From Leucogyrophana mollusca (lineage: Eukaryota; Basidiomycota; Agaricomycetes; Boletales): a DNA stretch of 64,000 bases. The notes beneath the pieces are model-generated. The model was given only the letters and a program-made list of their open reading frames with translations. It did not search any database and was not told the DNA's origin. Made by a program: the position numbers and the translations under genes. This document shows, piece after piece, positions 24,868-36,546 of the stretch. Position 1 is the stretch's first letter; each line of letters opens with the position of its first letter. Location of the stretch: positions 1 through 64,000 of the forward strand of contig MU266470.1 in the NCBI GenBank assembly GCA_021014945.1, read 5' to 3'.

Positions 24868-26268
24868 TTAGTAGCCAAGCCCGACGCCCATACACCCGCA
24901 AGAGCACACATGGCTCTCCATCGTGCAAGATCCGGTAGCTGAACCATCGGGGAAGTAAACGGGTTTCTCTTGTATGAAGCGTGTATCTCCCTCCGTGGCA
25001 TCACGCGAAGTACCCTCTGCCCCTTCCTCATCATAATATTGGTCTTCATTGTCAGTACTCGTGGTCTTCAACTGATACCTGATGGCATCGGACACGGGTT
25101 GACACAGGAGAGAGAGCGGCGAAAGACCCTGTGACTGCTGAACCACACGTTTCGTGTCTCTGAAAACGGCAGGGTTTTCCTCCTCCGCAGCTGATGATGC
25201 AAGGTCTGATAATGGGATGGGCGGGATAGGGCGGATAGGCTGCGGTTGATGGATCGGTAACCGTCCGCTGGATGAGCGCGTAGCACATGAGGTGGTACCG
25301 TGCGGAATTGCACCGGCGAGAGATGACGACGAAGCCTGCAACGAGAATGATGGAGTTGGAGCGAATAATGTCGTAGATGAATTAGAATTGGAATGGGTAT
25401 AAATGGTATTGTGATGCGGGTATAAACTAGAAGGCGGATGATGTGAGGCGTGCGGGAAAGATGCGGGTTCGTCACTGTCGTGTCGGTGATGTGCGTGGAC
25501 GTCAAACGCCCGCTGTGATGAATTGGGGTGCCCAGGAGCAGACGCTGACATCTTGCGGTCTGACCATCCGTATTGAGATGATTGCAAGGCTCCTCGTGTC
25601 AGGCCCTCGCCTCGCGAGTAGTTTCCTAAGGCCCCTTCCAGCGCGGAAGTGGACTTGATGATGTGCGGTACGGCCATAGAATATGGCGGCGAATGTTCTG
25701 CAATCTCTACGTCGTCTACGCAGTCCATCTCTTCGGCGAATTCAGAGTCAACGTCTTCGTCGTCGTCATACTCAAAATCCTCCATGTCCATGTCCATGTC
25801 TTCATCTTCGACGACGGGTTGAGGAAAAGGGGATGATGGTGTTAGGAGTGAATATGAAGAGGAGGAGGATGGTGTGTCGAGGTCGGAGGAATTCGACGCC
25901 TGTTGCGGCAGGATGGTGACTCTGGGGTTGATAGAAGGAACAAAGTGAGGAACCGAGTTGTAGCCCGAAGCGTGACGAGCATATGACGACCAAGGACTCT
26001 TGGAGCTGTAATGTGAGGGGGAGTACGACATCCCATGCTTGGAGTAGGGGACGTCGGTCGACTTGTACAGTGTGTCAGGTGAATGGCCAGCGCTGCTAGC
26101 GGGAGAGTGGATGAGGGGATTCATGGCGACGTTAGTAAGTGCAGAAAGTGGTTGGGGTTGACGGTATATGTATGGCTGCATTCGTGGCCAAGTAGAAGGA
26201 CACCATTCAGTGGATGATGATGATGCTACCAGGGGAGGCAGGACACGGGAATCGATCCCGGAGATCAT
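24868..26268 (-). CDS. unknown Ser/Pro/His-rich protein with acidic stretch
   Basis: One open exon of 466 codons from the ATG at 26268. The product is low complexity: Ser/Pro/Tyr/His-rich, with a strongly acidic run at about residues 160-190 (DEDMDMDMEDFEYDDDEDVD) and a short cysteine cluster at the C-terminus (CTMESHVCSCGCMGVG). The composition suggests a disordered regulatory protein. No family was recognised. Non-ATG upstream codons remain open to 26283, so a 5' exon may exist. The length of the open frame and its periodic composition are the main evidence that it is real. Confidence 0.65.
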   Translation of the reverse strand: MISGIDSRVLPPLVASSSSTEWCPSTWPRMQPYIYRQPQPLSALTNVAMNPLIHSPASSAGHSPDTLYKSTDVPYSKHGMSYSPSHYSSKSPWSSYARHASGYNSVPHFVPSINPRVTILPQQASNSSDLDTPSSSSSYSLLTPSSPFPQPVVEDEDMDMDMEDFEYDDDEDVDSEFAEEMDCVDDVEIAEHSPPYSMAVPHIIKSTSALEGALGNYSRGEGLTRGALQSSQYGWSDRKMSASAPGHPNSSQRAFDVHAHHRHDSDEPASFPHASHHPPSSLYPHHNTIYTHSNSNSSTTLFAPTPSFSLQASSSSLAGAIPHGTTSCATRSSSGRLPIHQPQPIRPIPPIPLSDLASSAAEEENPAVFRDTKRVVQQSQGLSPLSLLCQPVSDAIRYQLKTTSTDNEDQYYDEEGAEGTSRDATEGDTRFIQEKPVYFPDGSATGSCTMESHVCSCGCMGVGLGY

Positions 26269-27885
26269 ATACCCCAAGATCAATCGGAAAGAAGCTGTTT
26301 AGATTGAATGTCACGATCACAAATAGAAAGGAACACTACGGCAAAGAGTCGAATGATTCAGCTTGAGCGGCAGGATGAATTATAGTAGTCATATATCGCT
26401 TGCGGAGTGGCAGGTGGCGGCTGTGGCCTCGAGTAAAGCGTTTGAGGATTGGGTCTTAAAGCTTCAGTTGGGGCTTCCATTTCATCAGAGGCCGTGATTC
26501 ACGACCGGGTGACAGCTTCAGGACAACAATGGATGGGGTGAGAGGGGCTTGGGCCCATGCTGTGAATTGTTCCAAGGGAAGGCCAAAAGGGTCCAAGAAT
26601 GAAACTGGCCACCCGGTAGATAACATCATTTGGCGGACTAGCGCCAGGTTTGTGTGATATATCAGGTAAATCAGCCGTATAGATGGACGTTATGCGCGGG
26701 CACAGCCGCAAGAACGGGGCCGTGGCTGCAAGGAGCTATGGCCTGTGAGACCGGGTAAAGAATAGAGACGACTGTGATTCTGAGGGAAGAACGCACCCGA
26801 GCCTCATGTCCCAGCCCCATAAACCTTGGTTGACACGTAGTCTATGGCGACAAACCTTTACGCTGCGCTGCGGACATAGTAAGAGCATTGGGTGTTGCCT
26901 GTTCTTGTACATGTTCTCCCGTGATGTGGCAATTGGCATTATTCCGGGGGCGTATTTGTCCATGGTAGGTCCATTTCGTGGGCCTGCCAGCATCATGGAT
27001 TCGTAACAAAATATGCTCACAGGTCTCAAACAAGGGCTTTGATTCGTGCACCTGAAAATAGGAACCTGTTGACGTTCCCATGAAAGGTCGGACCCTTCCA
27101 GTCTGATGAAAAAATCCTCCAACTACCGGACTGGGTAGAAGGAAGGAGGTTCGGATGCCGGCGCATCGCTCACATTTATCTCATAACAAGATGGTGAGAT
27201 TTCGCTGTCAATGGGGGACCTAATCGTGGAGTGCGGAACTTATCGATATCTAAAACAGTTAGCCTTGGATAAACTGCGATAGTCTCTCTTCAATTTCCCG
27301 CCCAGGATTGATCCGGGAAGATGACCCAAGCCTCAGTCTCGACTCCCGATTTACACTACAGGTGGGCTGATTTGCCACGCATGGACAACGAGGGGGCGGT
27401 GAGTCAGTCGCCTGACGGGGGAGAGCCGAGATTACTTTTAGTGTCAACTGGCCGTCAAGCGCAACGACAAGTGCGGAACAAACGATAGACCCCATAATAA
27501 TAGGGCTAATAAGTAATTGGGCCCATATGTCTGCCATGAGCGTCCACGCAGCAGCGCAGGAGACGGTGCTGTTTCATAACATTTCTGATCGGCGGTGGTC
27601 AAGCTGGCCATGGCAGGATTGGCCAAATGTCACAAACGTTCTTCCAGATCGTGTGGACGGGCTACTGACTAGAATGTATGTAGTACTATTGCCTGCAGGC
27701 AAATTAAAATGAGGGACAGTGGTCGTGCGCATGAGGAAGACTGAAACTAAAAGCACAGTGTTGACAAGCCAGAAACAAAGCCTCCAATTAGCATCCAGGG
27801 ATGCATATCAGCAACAGGAACACCAAAATACAACACCGAACGCCACCTCCCCACGAGACCCATATTCTCTTTTCCAAAACTTCAT
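26269..27885. other. intergenic, nothing recognised
   Basis: 1.6 kb between two minus-strand genes. Frames on both strands are short (under 130 codons) with non-coding composition. It contains the promoter of the unknown protein starting at 26268 and the 3' flank of the gene ending at 27886. Confidence 0.5.
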
Positions 27886-28747
27886 TTACTCTGCGACAGT
27901 CAGTCCACCCATCGACCTCTGGACGTCCCTCAAGGTTGAATCAAGTCCGCCGTTGGGACTCGTTCCTGGGCTGCCACCTCCGTTGATGATCCTCGGCCCC
28001 AAGGCAGGGTGTCTCACACCCAATGCAGCTCCCAGCATCCTTTTCCCTGGATTGCCAATCTTTGGTGGCCCCTCCGCGTGCACGATGGCAGGATCTTCGT
28101 GGGACACAGCCGAATTGATCAGTTCATTCAGCGACGGGTGAGAAGGCAGTGAGGGAAGGGTCGGTGAAGGTTCACGCCCATTCAGTCTGGGCGAATGCTC
28201 TGAAATAGTTGCGTTTACCACGTGCCCAGGTTGGCCGTTGCCATTGCGAAACCCGTTCCCATTCTGGCTGCTATTAGCGCTGCGGCTTGGGAAGACTGAA
28301 ATAGAAGCTGCGCGCATATTGTGCCCGCGCGAAGGATTACTGGTGTGTTGTCCACGAGCGTTGACAGTTTGAATGACAGTCTGAGCATCAGGGCCGTCAT
28401 ACGGCTTGATGGTGGCGGGGGTTCCGGTTGACAGAATAGCAGGCGGAAACGCGAGCGTGTGGAGATAGGCACGTTTGGCTATACGTTTCAATTAGGATAA
28501 AAGCGTCTGGTTGAGAACAAGTAACTGATAGGAATGGACGTGTGGTTGGCTTACCAACTGCAGCATCCTGGAACACGATCAAGAGGCTGGTGTCATCTCT
28601 CCACTTTATCTTGAAACCACCGCTAGCATTCTCCCACTCCGCGAACGCACTTTGGATATCCTTTGTCTTGAGCTCCTTTGGGAAACCAGTCAAGAACAAG
28701 ATGCGAGTGACGGATGCGGAAAGGCCCGAGGTCGATGCAGTTGACAT
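27886..28747 (-). CDS. small RRM-like (R3HCC1-type) protein
   Basis: Two exons (28747-28555, 28478-27886) give 261 aa. The N-terminal 90 residues look like one RRM fold: ILFLTGFPKELKTKDIQSAF (beta1-alpha1), then GGFKIKWRDDTSLLIVFQDA (beta2-beta3), then AKRAYLHTLAF across the intron. This arrangement resembles the RRM-like domain of R3HCC1/PARN-type proteins, placed from memory. The rest is a disordered Asn/Gly/Ser-rich tail ending RSMGGLTVAE. RNA binding is likely but unproven. It shares a 661-bp divergent promoter with the SIKE gene. Confidence 0.75.
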
Positions 28748-29408
28748 TGTTTGTTCAATAAGGCGGGAAAGGGTAATTCAAAGGTGATGATTGTCTGACG
28801 AAAAAGCGAGACTGCAAAGAGAGGATATCGCGAGAAAGCCGAATAGAAGACAAGTCGACAATTAGCGGGCGTGCGTGGATGGGATGTGTATTTTTTGCCG
28901 AGCGAAACGTGTTGCAACTGGAACCTGGAAGACTGGGGTGCGCTGGGGACCTGAATGAAGAATGGGCGAGATGTTGGAAAGACGAAAGTAAGCGTAAAAA
29001 TGGGCTCTGGATATGCGAAAAAGCGAGCGTTTGTGTTGGATGTTATACAGAAGCTGAGGGAGGAGACGGAGATTGAGAATATCGAGGTTGAAAGGAAAAA
29101 AAGGCTTGGGCTAAGCTACACACCCTCACCCGGGAGCGCAGTTCCCACGCTCTTCATAGACTGCGCCCAGCACGCCAGTAGCCATCCAGTTAGCCATTAG
29201 GGCTTGTTCTTTACGCTAACAACGCAGTGCAAGATCGCAACGGAATTATAGCCTCTCGCCTCTCTATCGTACCGGGGATTAGCTGTTTGACGGCAAGGAA
29301 CATCGGCCAGAATTCGTCGCCAAAATTCTGATTCGACCCTTCCTAATCGGGTTTCTTACTGGGCCACCGCACTGCACTTTTGCCTTTTGACGCAACGGAT
29401 CGCCCCCA
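28748..29408. other. divergent promoter, RRM-like / SIKE genes
   Basis: 661 bp between divergent starts at 28747 (-) and 29409 (+). No coding frame of note and no obvious TATA box. Confidence 0.5.
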
Positions 29409-30754
29409 ATGATCATGGACAACGACCTCTTGCGCGCATGGCTGCTCGTGCACGAGCTCAGCGACCAGCTCGCACACAACCAAAAGATTTCCAGCACGCT
29501 CCAGTCCCAAGCTGTCGCGCTAAAGGTATGTGAGAGCCCTGTACACGGCCCAATATCTGATTTGACCCGTCGTATCAGACCCAGGCCGCCCATAGCGGCT
29601 CCGGCTTTGCTCTCAGACGCTTTAACGTCGACATTTCCAAAGGTGCGCACTCTTAGCACCTCTGCTGTGTCCGTAAAAAAGAGCCAACCGGAGTCATGCA
29701 GAGCTCTTTGAATCCGAGCTCGAGCGCATGAATGCGCAGTTCATAATCGAAAACCAGACCCTCCTGCACGAGAATAAGCAGCTTAGTGTCCTCCTCAAAG
29801 AGTACGAAAGCACTATGGAAACCATCATGACAAAATTCCGAAACCATGCCGTGCGTCTTAAGCTTTGGCCACATCAGACTCGGCGGCTGATATGTGGCCC
29901 TTCACTTATAGTTAGCAGCCCAACAGCACGAGCTGACGCTAACCCGGCATTATGAAGCCCTCCTCCTCGCCTGTGACTCCCAGAACCTGTACTCTGAGCT
30001 GTCCTCCGAAACCCTCACCTCCGTCAGCCTGCAGCGCCTCGCCCAGCATCTCCGCGCCCTCCTCCGTACAATGTCCGGGGAAGATCCCGAGCGCAGCTCG
30101 GAACATAGCGACGACTCCCCTGTCGACATCCACGCACTAGTACAAGCGCTTGACGAAGAAGCGGGCACGGAAGTCCGCGACGACTGGGCGCTCGAGCGCG
30201 AGTGCGAGATCTCGCGGCTGGAGAAGGAGAACGAGGAGCTGCGGAGGATGCTCGGAATTGACCCGGAGACCCTGAGCGCGAACAATATCACGCTCGACCT
30301 TGACCGGGAGGAGAGCGGGCGGTTCTCGACACTGCTGTCTGCAGAGGCGCGGAAGCGCAGGGAGTCCGCAGCTGCGAACTCGCGGTCAGGGTGGGGGTTT
30401 GAGAACGACCGTGACTCCAGTCCGTGGAACGGCTGGGAAGTAAATACGAACGGCCACGGTTTGCCGCACCCGCCACCGCAGTCCCAGCATCAGATGCTGC
30501 AGCAACAACATCAGCAACAGCAGCAACATCAACAACAACTCGGGAATGGCACGCCGCTGCAGCGTGCCATGGACCTTCAGCAAGGGATGCGGATACCGCC
30601 GCGTCGACCGCCGATGTTCTCGCGGAACAGTGGACCCGCACCGCCGGTGAGCGTCACGCCGAATCGTGGTATCCCGCTTTCGCAGTGGTCCCAGCAGACC
30701 ATGAATGAGCGGACATGGTTACAGGGCGGGTCGACATTGGATTTGAGCAGATGA
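29409..30754 (+). CDS. SIKE/FGFR1OP2-family coiled-coil protein (STRIPAK subunit)
   Basis: Four exons (29409-29525, 29579-29642, 29702-about 29850, about 29927-30754) give about 385 aa. Conserved coiled coil: [19 protein letters not shown], then [29 protein letters not shown], and the leucine-rich [19 protein letters not shown]. These are the landmarks of the SIKE family (fungal SCI1), a subunit of the STRIPAK phosphatase-kinase complex acting in hyphal fusion and fruiting. The tail is disordered with a Gln/His run (30490-30540). The third intron is ambiguous: donor at 29851 with acceptor ending 29926, or donor at 29855 with acceptor ending 29918. The second adds Val-Pro-Gln-Gln and may fit the family better. 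A second ATG at 29415 is possible. Confidence 0.85.
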
Positions 30755-31257
30755 TGTCCGGGGTTATGATCCGCTATTTGCTTGAGGTTCTGTATCACTA
30801 GACTTTTTGATACCCCTTTGCCTGGCAATCCTTGGCGCGATGCACTCCATATCGTAAGAAAGTCAGTGTGGTATATCTATTGGGTCGTCTACTGCACACG
30901 TCACAACGTCAAGATAATCGTAAAGCGAGCACGGAAAAAAGTATATCGCAGGGGTGCAGGAAGGGAGAACGGTAAGAGATATGTATGTGCTATCACAAAG
31001 GGTATCGCAGACTAGATGCACTATAGATACAAAAAAAGATGAAATGGAGACCCAGTAAGTATACCAGCCGCCAGAACACCACTATCACTCGTACAACAAC
31101 ATCAACAAAAAAGGAGAGTACTAGGGCACAGTAATAATTAGCATTAAATCGCATAAGCCCATTATAAGTCCAGTCAGATGCAGAGCACACCATTATACGG
31201 CAGCATTACGCATAGCACGCCACACCTCACCAACAACACACACAACACAAGTCACTC
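30755..31257. other. convergent 3' flanks
   Basis: 503 bp between the SIKE gene stop (+) and the stop of the 781-aa gene (-). AT-rich with short A-runs; no coding frame. Confidence 0.5.
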
Positions 31258-33603
31258 TCAGCTCACGACGAAACGCACCTCACACCCCAGCCCGCTCCTC
31301 CCCCGGCCCTCGAATGCGATCCCCAGCATCCGCTCCTTGCCGCACCCGAGCCCGCCTTCGCGTGCCCGGCCCTCCCACTCCTTCCCGCGCGCACACATGA
31401 GGTTCTGCAGCGCACGCAGGCGGAGCACCGCGGGGTTCGCGACAGGGCGCATGCGGTAGGCAAGCACTGTGGGCGGTGTACGTGGGCGCAGTGGCGAGGG
31501 CACAAGGGCGGGCGGCGAGGCTGGCCCGGGGCGCACGGTCACGGAGCGGATAGGGAAGGGTGAGACGAGGGGAATAAAGTGCACAGGCTCGGATTGCGGG
31601 ACGCCGTCGTCAAAGGTGGTGCAGGCGGTGAACTTCTTCACGTCCGTCGCGAGGGCACGATACCCCGGCAGCCGTGCTCTGCGTCTGGGTGATGCGAGCT
31701 GAGGCTGCTGCGAGGGGGATTTCGGGACGATGGCGTAGGACGAGCCGACGGAGAACATCGTGGCGGTAATGTAGGCGGACTGGAGGCCCTTGGCGACGTC
31801 AACGAATCCTGATACGGACCGGCTCACACGCCGCACGAAGGAGTTCCGCATGCTCTCGGTTGACTCGATAGTGGCGTCGGCCGAAAGGCTAAGTCCAGGG
31901 AGTGGGAGGACGGTATGATCCCGCCACGTGTCTTTCTCGTCGTAGGTAAAGCGTCTCGGGCGAAGTGGCGACAGCGGGCTGTCCTCGAGGGTGACACTCA
32001 CAAATGCCTGCTGTGGATAGCAGCGAGAGGCACTCTCCCAGGCAGCTGGCGAAAGGGATAGGTCATACTTGGCGGGAAGAGAGATCGGGGATGCGCTGGG
32101 AGTAGTGATGTCAGTGGACACCGACGACCGCCAACTGCCAAAGGACAGCCACGAGCCCGAGCGTGACGTGGCGACCGAGGATGACTCCAGCGAAGTAGAG
32201 GGCGCCGACAGTACCGAGTCAATAGGGGTGGGAGTGCTCAGTGGGGACTTCCCTAGCTGCGTGGAACGATCCACCGCTTTGCCTTTTGTCCTCCTTCTCT
32301 CACCTTCCTGCCACTCGACGACTTGCAGCAAGCTCTCGAGAAGTTCAGCGCGCACGGCGCCCCTGCGGGGAACACTGGTGATTGTGCTGACGCCAGAGAG
32401 ACGTTTGGCTTCTTCTCGTTCGGCGGGCTCCAGTGGGAATAGTCTGCCATGCATGCTGTGGACGACCTCTTTGAAAGAAACCGTTCGTTGGCGACTACTC
32501 GAGGGTTGCAATGAATGGGTCTTCTTCAACTTGGGGGACCTTGGGGAGCCAACAACCGAGTGGCGTGGCGGTGTCGTACTCGTGGCCGTTGAAGGCGGCA
32601 TGAAGCTATATTGGAAGGGTTCCTCTTCTCGTTTAGCTGAGCACCGCTCCAGCCGTGCCTGCGATAGTGTACCGTAAGACACAGCGTCTCGGTGAGCCAT
32701 CGAAAATCCCACCCTCGAGGAGCGCTGCCGTTGCGTTCGCTCGGCCTCCTCTCGCTCCTTGGCCTCAGCCACACGCCTCCGCTCCTCCTCAAAAGCGAGT
32801 TCCTCCTCTCGCTTGCGTATCGCCTGCAGCCTTTCGCTCTGCAGCCTCTGCTTCTCCTGCTCCCAGATCTGCTCACAAGCCTTCAGACGGTCCATTCGCT
32901 GCTTCTCTTCCCACAACTCTCGCTGTCTTCTTTGAGTCTCTTGAACGGCTCGTTTGTCTGCTTCTTCGAGCACGAGGGGACCAGCAGGGACGAAGCACAT
33001 GTCAAAGTCTTCATCTCGCACCTCATCAATCCGCGGGTCATGATCGGAGGTTACCTCGATGCCTTTGAGTTTAAGTAATAGGATCTTTGCGAGACGGATG
33101 TCGTCTAGTGCATAGGCGACCTGGACCTGATCCTCGAGTGAACGGGGTGGCGACGGGGGTGAGTCGTAGAGGTCGGGAGATACTGAGGCGGATGAAGAAG
33201 AATCATCAGAGCTGACGGAAGGTTCGGGGGTAGGCGAGAGCGAGCGAGGAGATACGGAAATCAAGTCGGCCTTTGAACGCTGGATATCGATTGATGACGA
33301 AGGATGCGGTATTGGTGATGACGCGGGGACATGATGTAGAGATGAAGATGGCGGATCCGCCTCCGAGTCCTCCGATTGTAGTAATAGACTTGTTGGAGGT
33401 GCCACCTGGATAAAGAAGCTGGTGCTAGAAACGATCTGGGGTTGGCAATGTTTCTCGTTGTAAACAGTCTGGCGTCTCTCCTCGGAGGCCTGTCTGGCTA
33501 GGGCGACGGTAGAGACCTGCCTTGAGCGGCCACGACGTTGCATGGGAGGAGGAGGACGGGAGTACCAGCCACTGCTGGGGGGACGAAAGGAAGCAGTAAG
33601 CAT
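31258..33603 (-). CDS. unknown 781-aa protein with central coiled coil
   Basis: One long open frame of 781 codons from the ATG at 33603. The N-terminus is Ser/Pro-rich. A folded-looking piece lies at about residues 160-215 (AYALDDIRLAKILLLKLKGI), then a charged single helix or coiled coil at about 215-300 (WEEKQRMDRLKACEQIWEQE and onward). After a long Ser/Thr-rich region comes a short conserved-looking stretch near 600-660 (SFVRRVSRSVSGFVDVAKGL). No family was recognised. An in-frame 57-nt segment near residues 47-65 begins gtttac and ends tccag and may be an intron. It is read as a disordered scaffold-type protein; the function is unknown. Confidence 0.7.
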   Translation of the reverse strand: MLTASFRPPSSGWYSRPPPPMQRRGRSRQVSTVALARQASEERRQTVYNEKHCQPQIVSSTSFFIQVAPPTSLLLQSEDSEADPPSSSLHHVPASSPIPHPSSSIDIQRSKADLISVSPRSLSPTPEPSVSSDDSSSSASVSPDLYDSPPSPPRSLEDQVQVAYALDDIRLAKILLLKLKGIEVTSDHDPRIDEVRDEDFDMCFVPAGPLVLEEADKRAVQETQRRQRELWEEKQRMDRLKACEQIWEQEKQRLQSERLQAIRKREEELAFEEERRRVAEAKEREEAERTQRQRSSRVGFSMAHRDAVSYGTLSQARLERCSAKREEEPFQYSFMPPSTATSTTPPRHSVVGSPRSPKLKKTHSLQPSSSRQRTVSFKEVVHSMHGRLFPLEPAEREEAKRLSGVSTITSVPRRGAVRAELLESLLQVVEWQEGERRRTKGKAVDRSTQLGKSPLSTPTPIDSVLSAPSTSLESSSVATSRSGSWLSFGSWRSSVSTDITTPSASPISLPAKYDLSLSPAAWESASRCYPQQAFVSVTLEDSPLSPLRPRRFTYDEKDTWRDHTVLPLPGLSLSADATIESTESMRNSFVRRVSRSVSGFVDVAKGLQSAYITATMFSVGSSYAIVPKSPSQQPQLASPRRRARLPGYRALATDVKKFTACTTFDDGVPQSEPVHFIPLVSPFPIRSVTVRPGPASPPALVPSPLRPRTPPTVLAYRMRPVANPAVLRLRALQNLMCARGKEWEGRAREGGLGCGKERMLGIAFEGRGRSGLGCEVRFVVS

Positions 33604-36546
33604 GGGGACAACGGGGGGAAAGGGATAGAGGGGACGGGATTACCTTATGTTAAAAGGGAAATGGGACACACGGACAGGCTGATATGAATACGGAACTTGC
33701 CTCGAGGCGGAGACTGGGCGCCTCGATAAAGCACAGCGGTAACGAACCGAATCCGCAATCAACCTTTGATGCTGTAGAGCGAGATCAGTCGACGCTGATG
33801 GCTCCGTGCTATCCGCGTTATGTTTTTTTATCCCTAAGTTGTTAGCTTTTGGGACGAACAAAGGGTCAGCAATAATGGTAGAGTTGAGTGCCCCCTTTAA
33901 CATACGTGCGGGTATTGCCGGTGCCAATTAGCTGGCAGGTTCACAGCCCGGCAAATATCCGAGTCGTATCGTGGCTGTGGCAATATCCGAAATTGTCTCA
34001 GTTACAGCACTCAACGGTCACGTAGTGCCCCAATTAGCTGTCTACAGATTATCTGCAAACGCAACGAGGCTGGCTACTTGGTCCTTCGATATGTTCTTCG
34101 AGCAACACGACCCATTTGCAACGAGGCAGAGCTGCACAACCCGAGCTTTGCTCTCTCGGGCAACACCCATGCTGTTCTTGACATATCAATCCACCGTTCT
34201 CCGCAATCTGTCAGACGCAACATGATTGCCACTTGCTAACATCTCGCTTAGTTCGCCGCTGCATGGCCATTCGTCGTAGATTGTCGGATGTACGCGAGAC
34301 CGTTGGCTAGTCTTTTTTTTGGCCCACTCGACCGGACCCACCGGGACCGAACCAGGGAGTCAAGGTCAGTCAGTCTCTCCAATTCAGATTCTCTACCTCC
34401 TCCTGGAAAGGCTGGCGTGCTCTCGTTTTCTCCGTGGATCCTCCGCACAGACCGTAATAGCGCGAGTGCCTTATACCAGGTCTTCTGTTCTGTCTATTCT
34501 TTCAGCCTCTACGTACTTCTCCTCGTCAACTTCATTTTCTCACTTTCCCGCTGATTATCGTGTCCATCGCCCAGATATCTTACACCTTACGAGTTCACCT
34601 CGTCTTCGTTGCCCCTTATACCCTCGATTTTTCGACATGATTTTATCATTTCGTAGTTCTTTCTACCTTCTCTTACATCCACACACTCACCACCTTCTCC
34701 GCCTTCCCTTCTATCAAGATAAAAACAGCCTAATTCAAAAGATCAAACTCAATCCATTGTCCCACCGACAACTCAGCTGCCTTTACACCTCATACAGCTT
34801 TTCCCATCTCCTAGTGTACCTGGACTCCCACGACGTCATTCTCGCATCGCTGATATATCAGCGCATCTCCAACCAACTCACGCTCACTCTTTGGCTCAGC
34901 GTTGGCGCCTAGATAGTCGACGCACCATCACGCCCTGGCCTCTTTCCCCGATAGAGTGTCCTCTGGCGGAGTGCAACGCCTCGAGGCTTTAATATGCGAC
35001 CTCGTGTTCTATGAACTGGCTTCCCGGGCCAGATTTGCTGCGTCCTTCTCATATCCAACGCGCCATCTCCACCCCCAACATCCCCTTCTGCGTTCTGGGC
35101 AATGTGATACAGGATCTGGCTCAAGTCGCATCACGAATCTCGAGCGTCTCGTCCTGGATATGTGGCGCGGCGGTTCGCGATGCTAGGCAACTTCTTGTTC
35201 TATCTGATCTTTCTTTGACTCGGAACTGCATCATCTTGTCAAGATGTGTATGCCGTCATTCCTTGTACGACGGAGGCTTTTCCGTCGATTTTCCCAATCC
35301 GGGGTGAACTCTCCTTTTCTTTTCTCCCACGTGATAAGGCTCGTTGCAACCACTCCACGCAGGTTGAACGGATGTAAATAAAGGTGTTGTCGGGCTCCAC
35401 CTCCTTATGTTTTGCATACCCATCGCGCCCAAGGGACCAATGGTGGTCGTCTCCGTGGACGCGTGACAAGGTCCAGCCTCAGAAGATAAGCATCGTTACG
35501 CCAACGATTTCAATCTTATTTGATACAGGACACACAACCGCTTTCCCAAGGCGGAGCGTGGTCTGCCTATTGTTATGGTGAGCTCACTTGCGAAATCACA
35601 TGTCAGACATTTTGCTGAACTTGGGTTAAGTAGCGTATACGTTAGTGTCCGTTATTGACGGAGGCGGCGAGCTATAAGACTCTCATGGGCCTTGCGCCCC
35701 TGCACTAAGCCTTACGACCGTGACTGCTTTCAGTAACAGGTTTTCCGTGGTTATCAGGCTAGGTCGACACAAACTTTTTGAGGCGGAAGGAACATCATCT
35801 CCTCATGCTGCGGGCCAGGCAGTAAAGCAACAGAGAGCACGGGGACAGGAGTGCTTCTTTGTTTCTTTGCTGGCTTGCTTATCGGCTTGAGGCGCACTTG
35901 GGGTTGGTATACCTTCTCGGCCTAGGTCTATATTATACATGGACTGTACTACTGCTCCACCGTGCAGCCGCAATACATGACGTGCCTTCGTTCCCTCATG
36001 GTTCTTGATATGTCTTTTTACGACATGCTTGGTGTTGCGGTGAGCAAAATTGTCTTTTCTTGGTTGGTTCAGAGCGCTGCCCCGACTGAGACCCCTATGC
36101 CACGGCCCCTTAACGCAATTTGAGCACTAACGTACTGAAAAAAAGGACTTAAGTTCCTCTTGGCCTACTCATGTTATGTGATAAAAACCCTTCCTTCAGC
36201 ACTGGATTCCACGAACTTCCAGCTGCCTTCACACTGTTAGGATGCGAGGATGTACATGTGGTCAAACTTGTGGCTCTTCGCTCATCCGCCGGCTATCGGC
36301 TACTTCAATACCCGGCTCGGGGCATGCGCGAGGTTCCCGCGCAACTTTCATTCCGTTCCATGTTCCACTCGTCCCATGTAGCGCCGCCTCCACAGCCAAC
36401 ACCTGGTTGACACGCACCCTCATTATTGCATCGTGATCCCCCATTTTTTCTTGCACTCACGACAGTCTTTGTCTAGTTGTTGCGAATTTCTTGCGCAGCT
36501 TCCGTTGACTGGTAGTGGACTTTAAGCGGATAGCATAAGTCTCGGG
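33604..36546. other. 2.9-kb gene-free region, pyrimidine-rich in part
   Basis: Large intergenic region, unusual in this compact window. Positions 34450-34860 on the + strand are CT-rich with long open but low-complexity frames, as in 5' leader or promoter DNA of highly expressed fungal genes. No conserved protein was found on either strand. A tiny J-domain-like reading at 36010-36123 is discussed as a finding. Confidence 0.45.

Noticed and set aside
26736..27122. 128-codon minus-strand frame
   Set aside because: Isolated, no motif, mixed composition, no neighbouring exons.
30485..30545. CAG/CAA-rich tract as a microsatellite
   Set aside because: It encodes the Gln/His run of the SIKE-family protein and is interrupted; not a separate repeat element.
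34319..34912. 197-codon + strand frame
   Set aside because: CT-rich low-complexity DNA yields Ser/Leu/Pro/Tyr; no motif, and the composition fits leader or promoter DNA.
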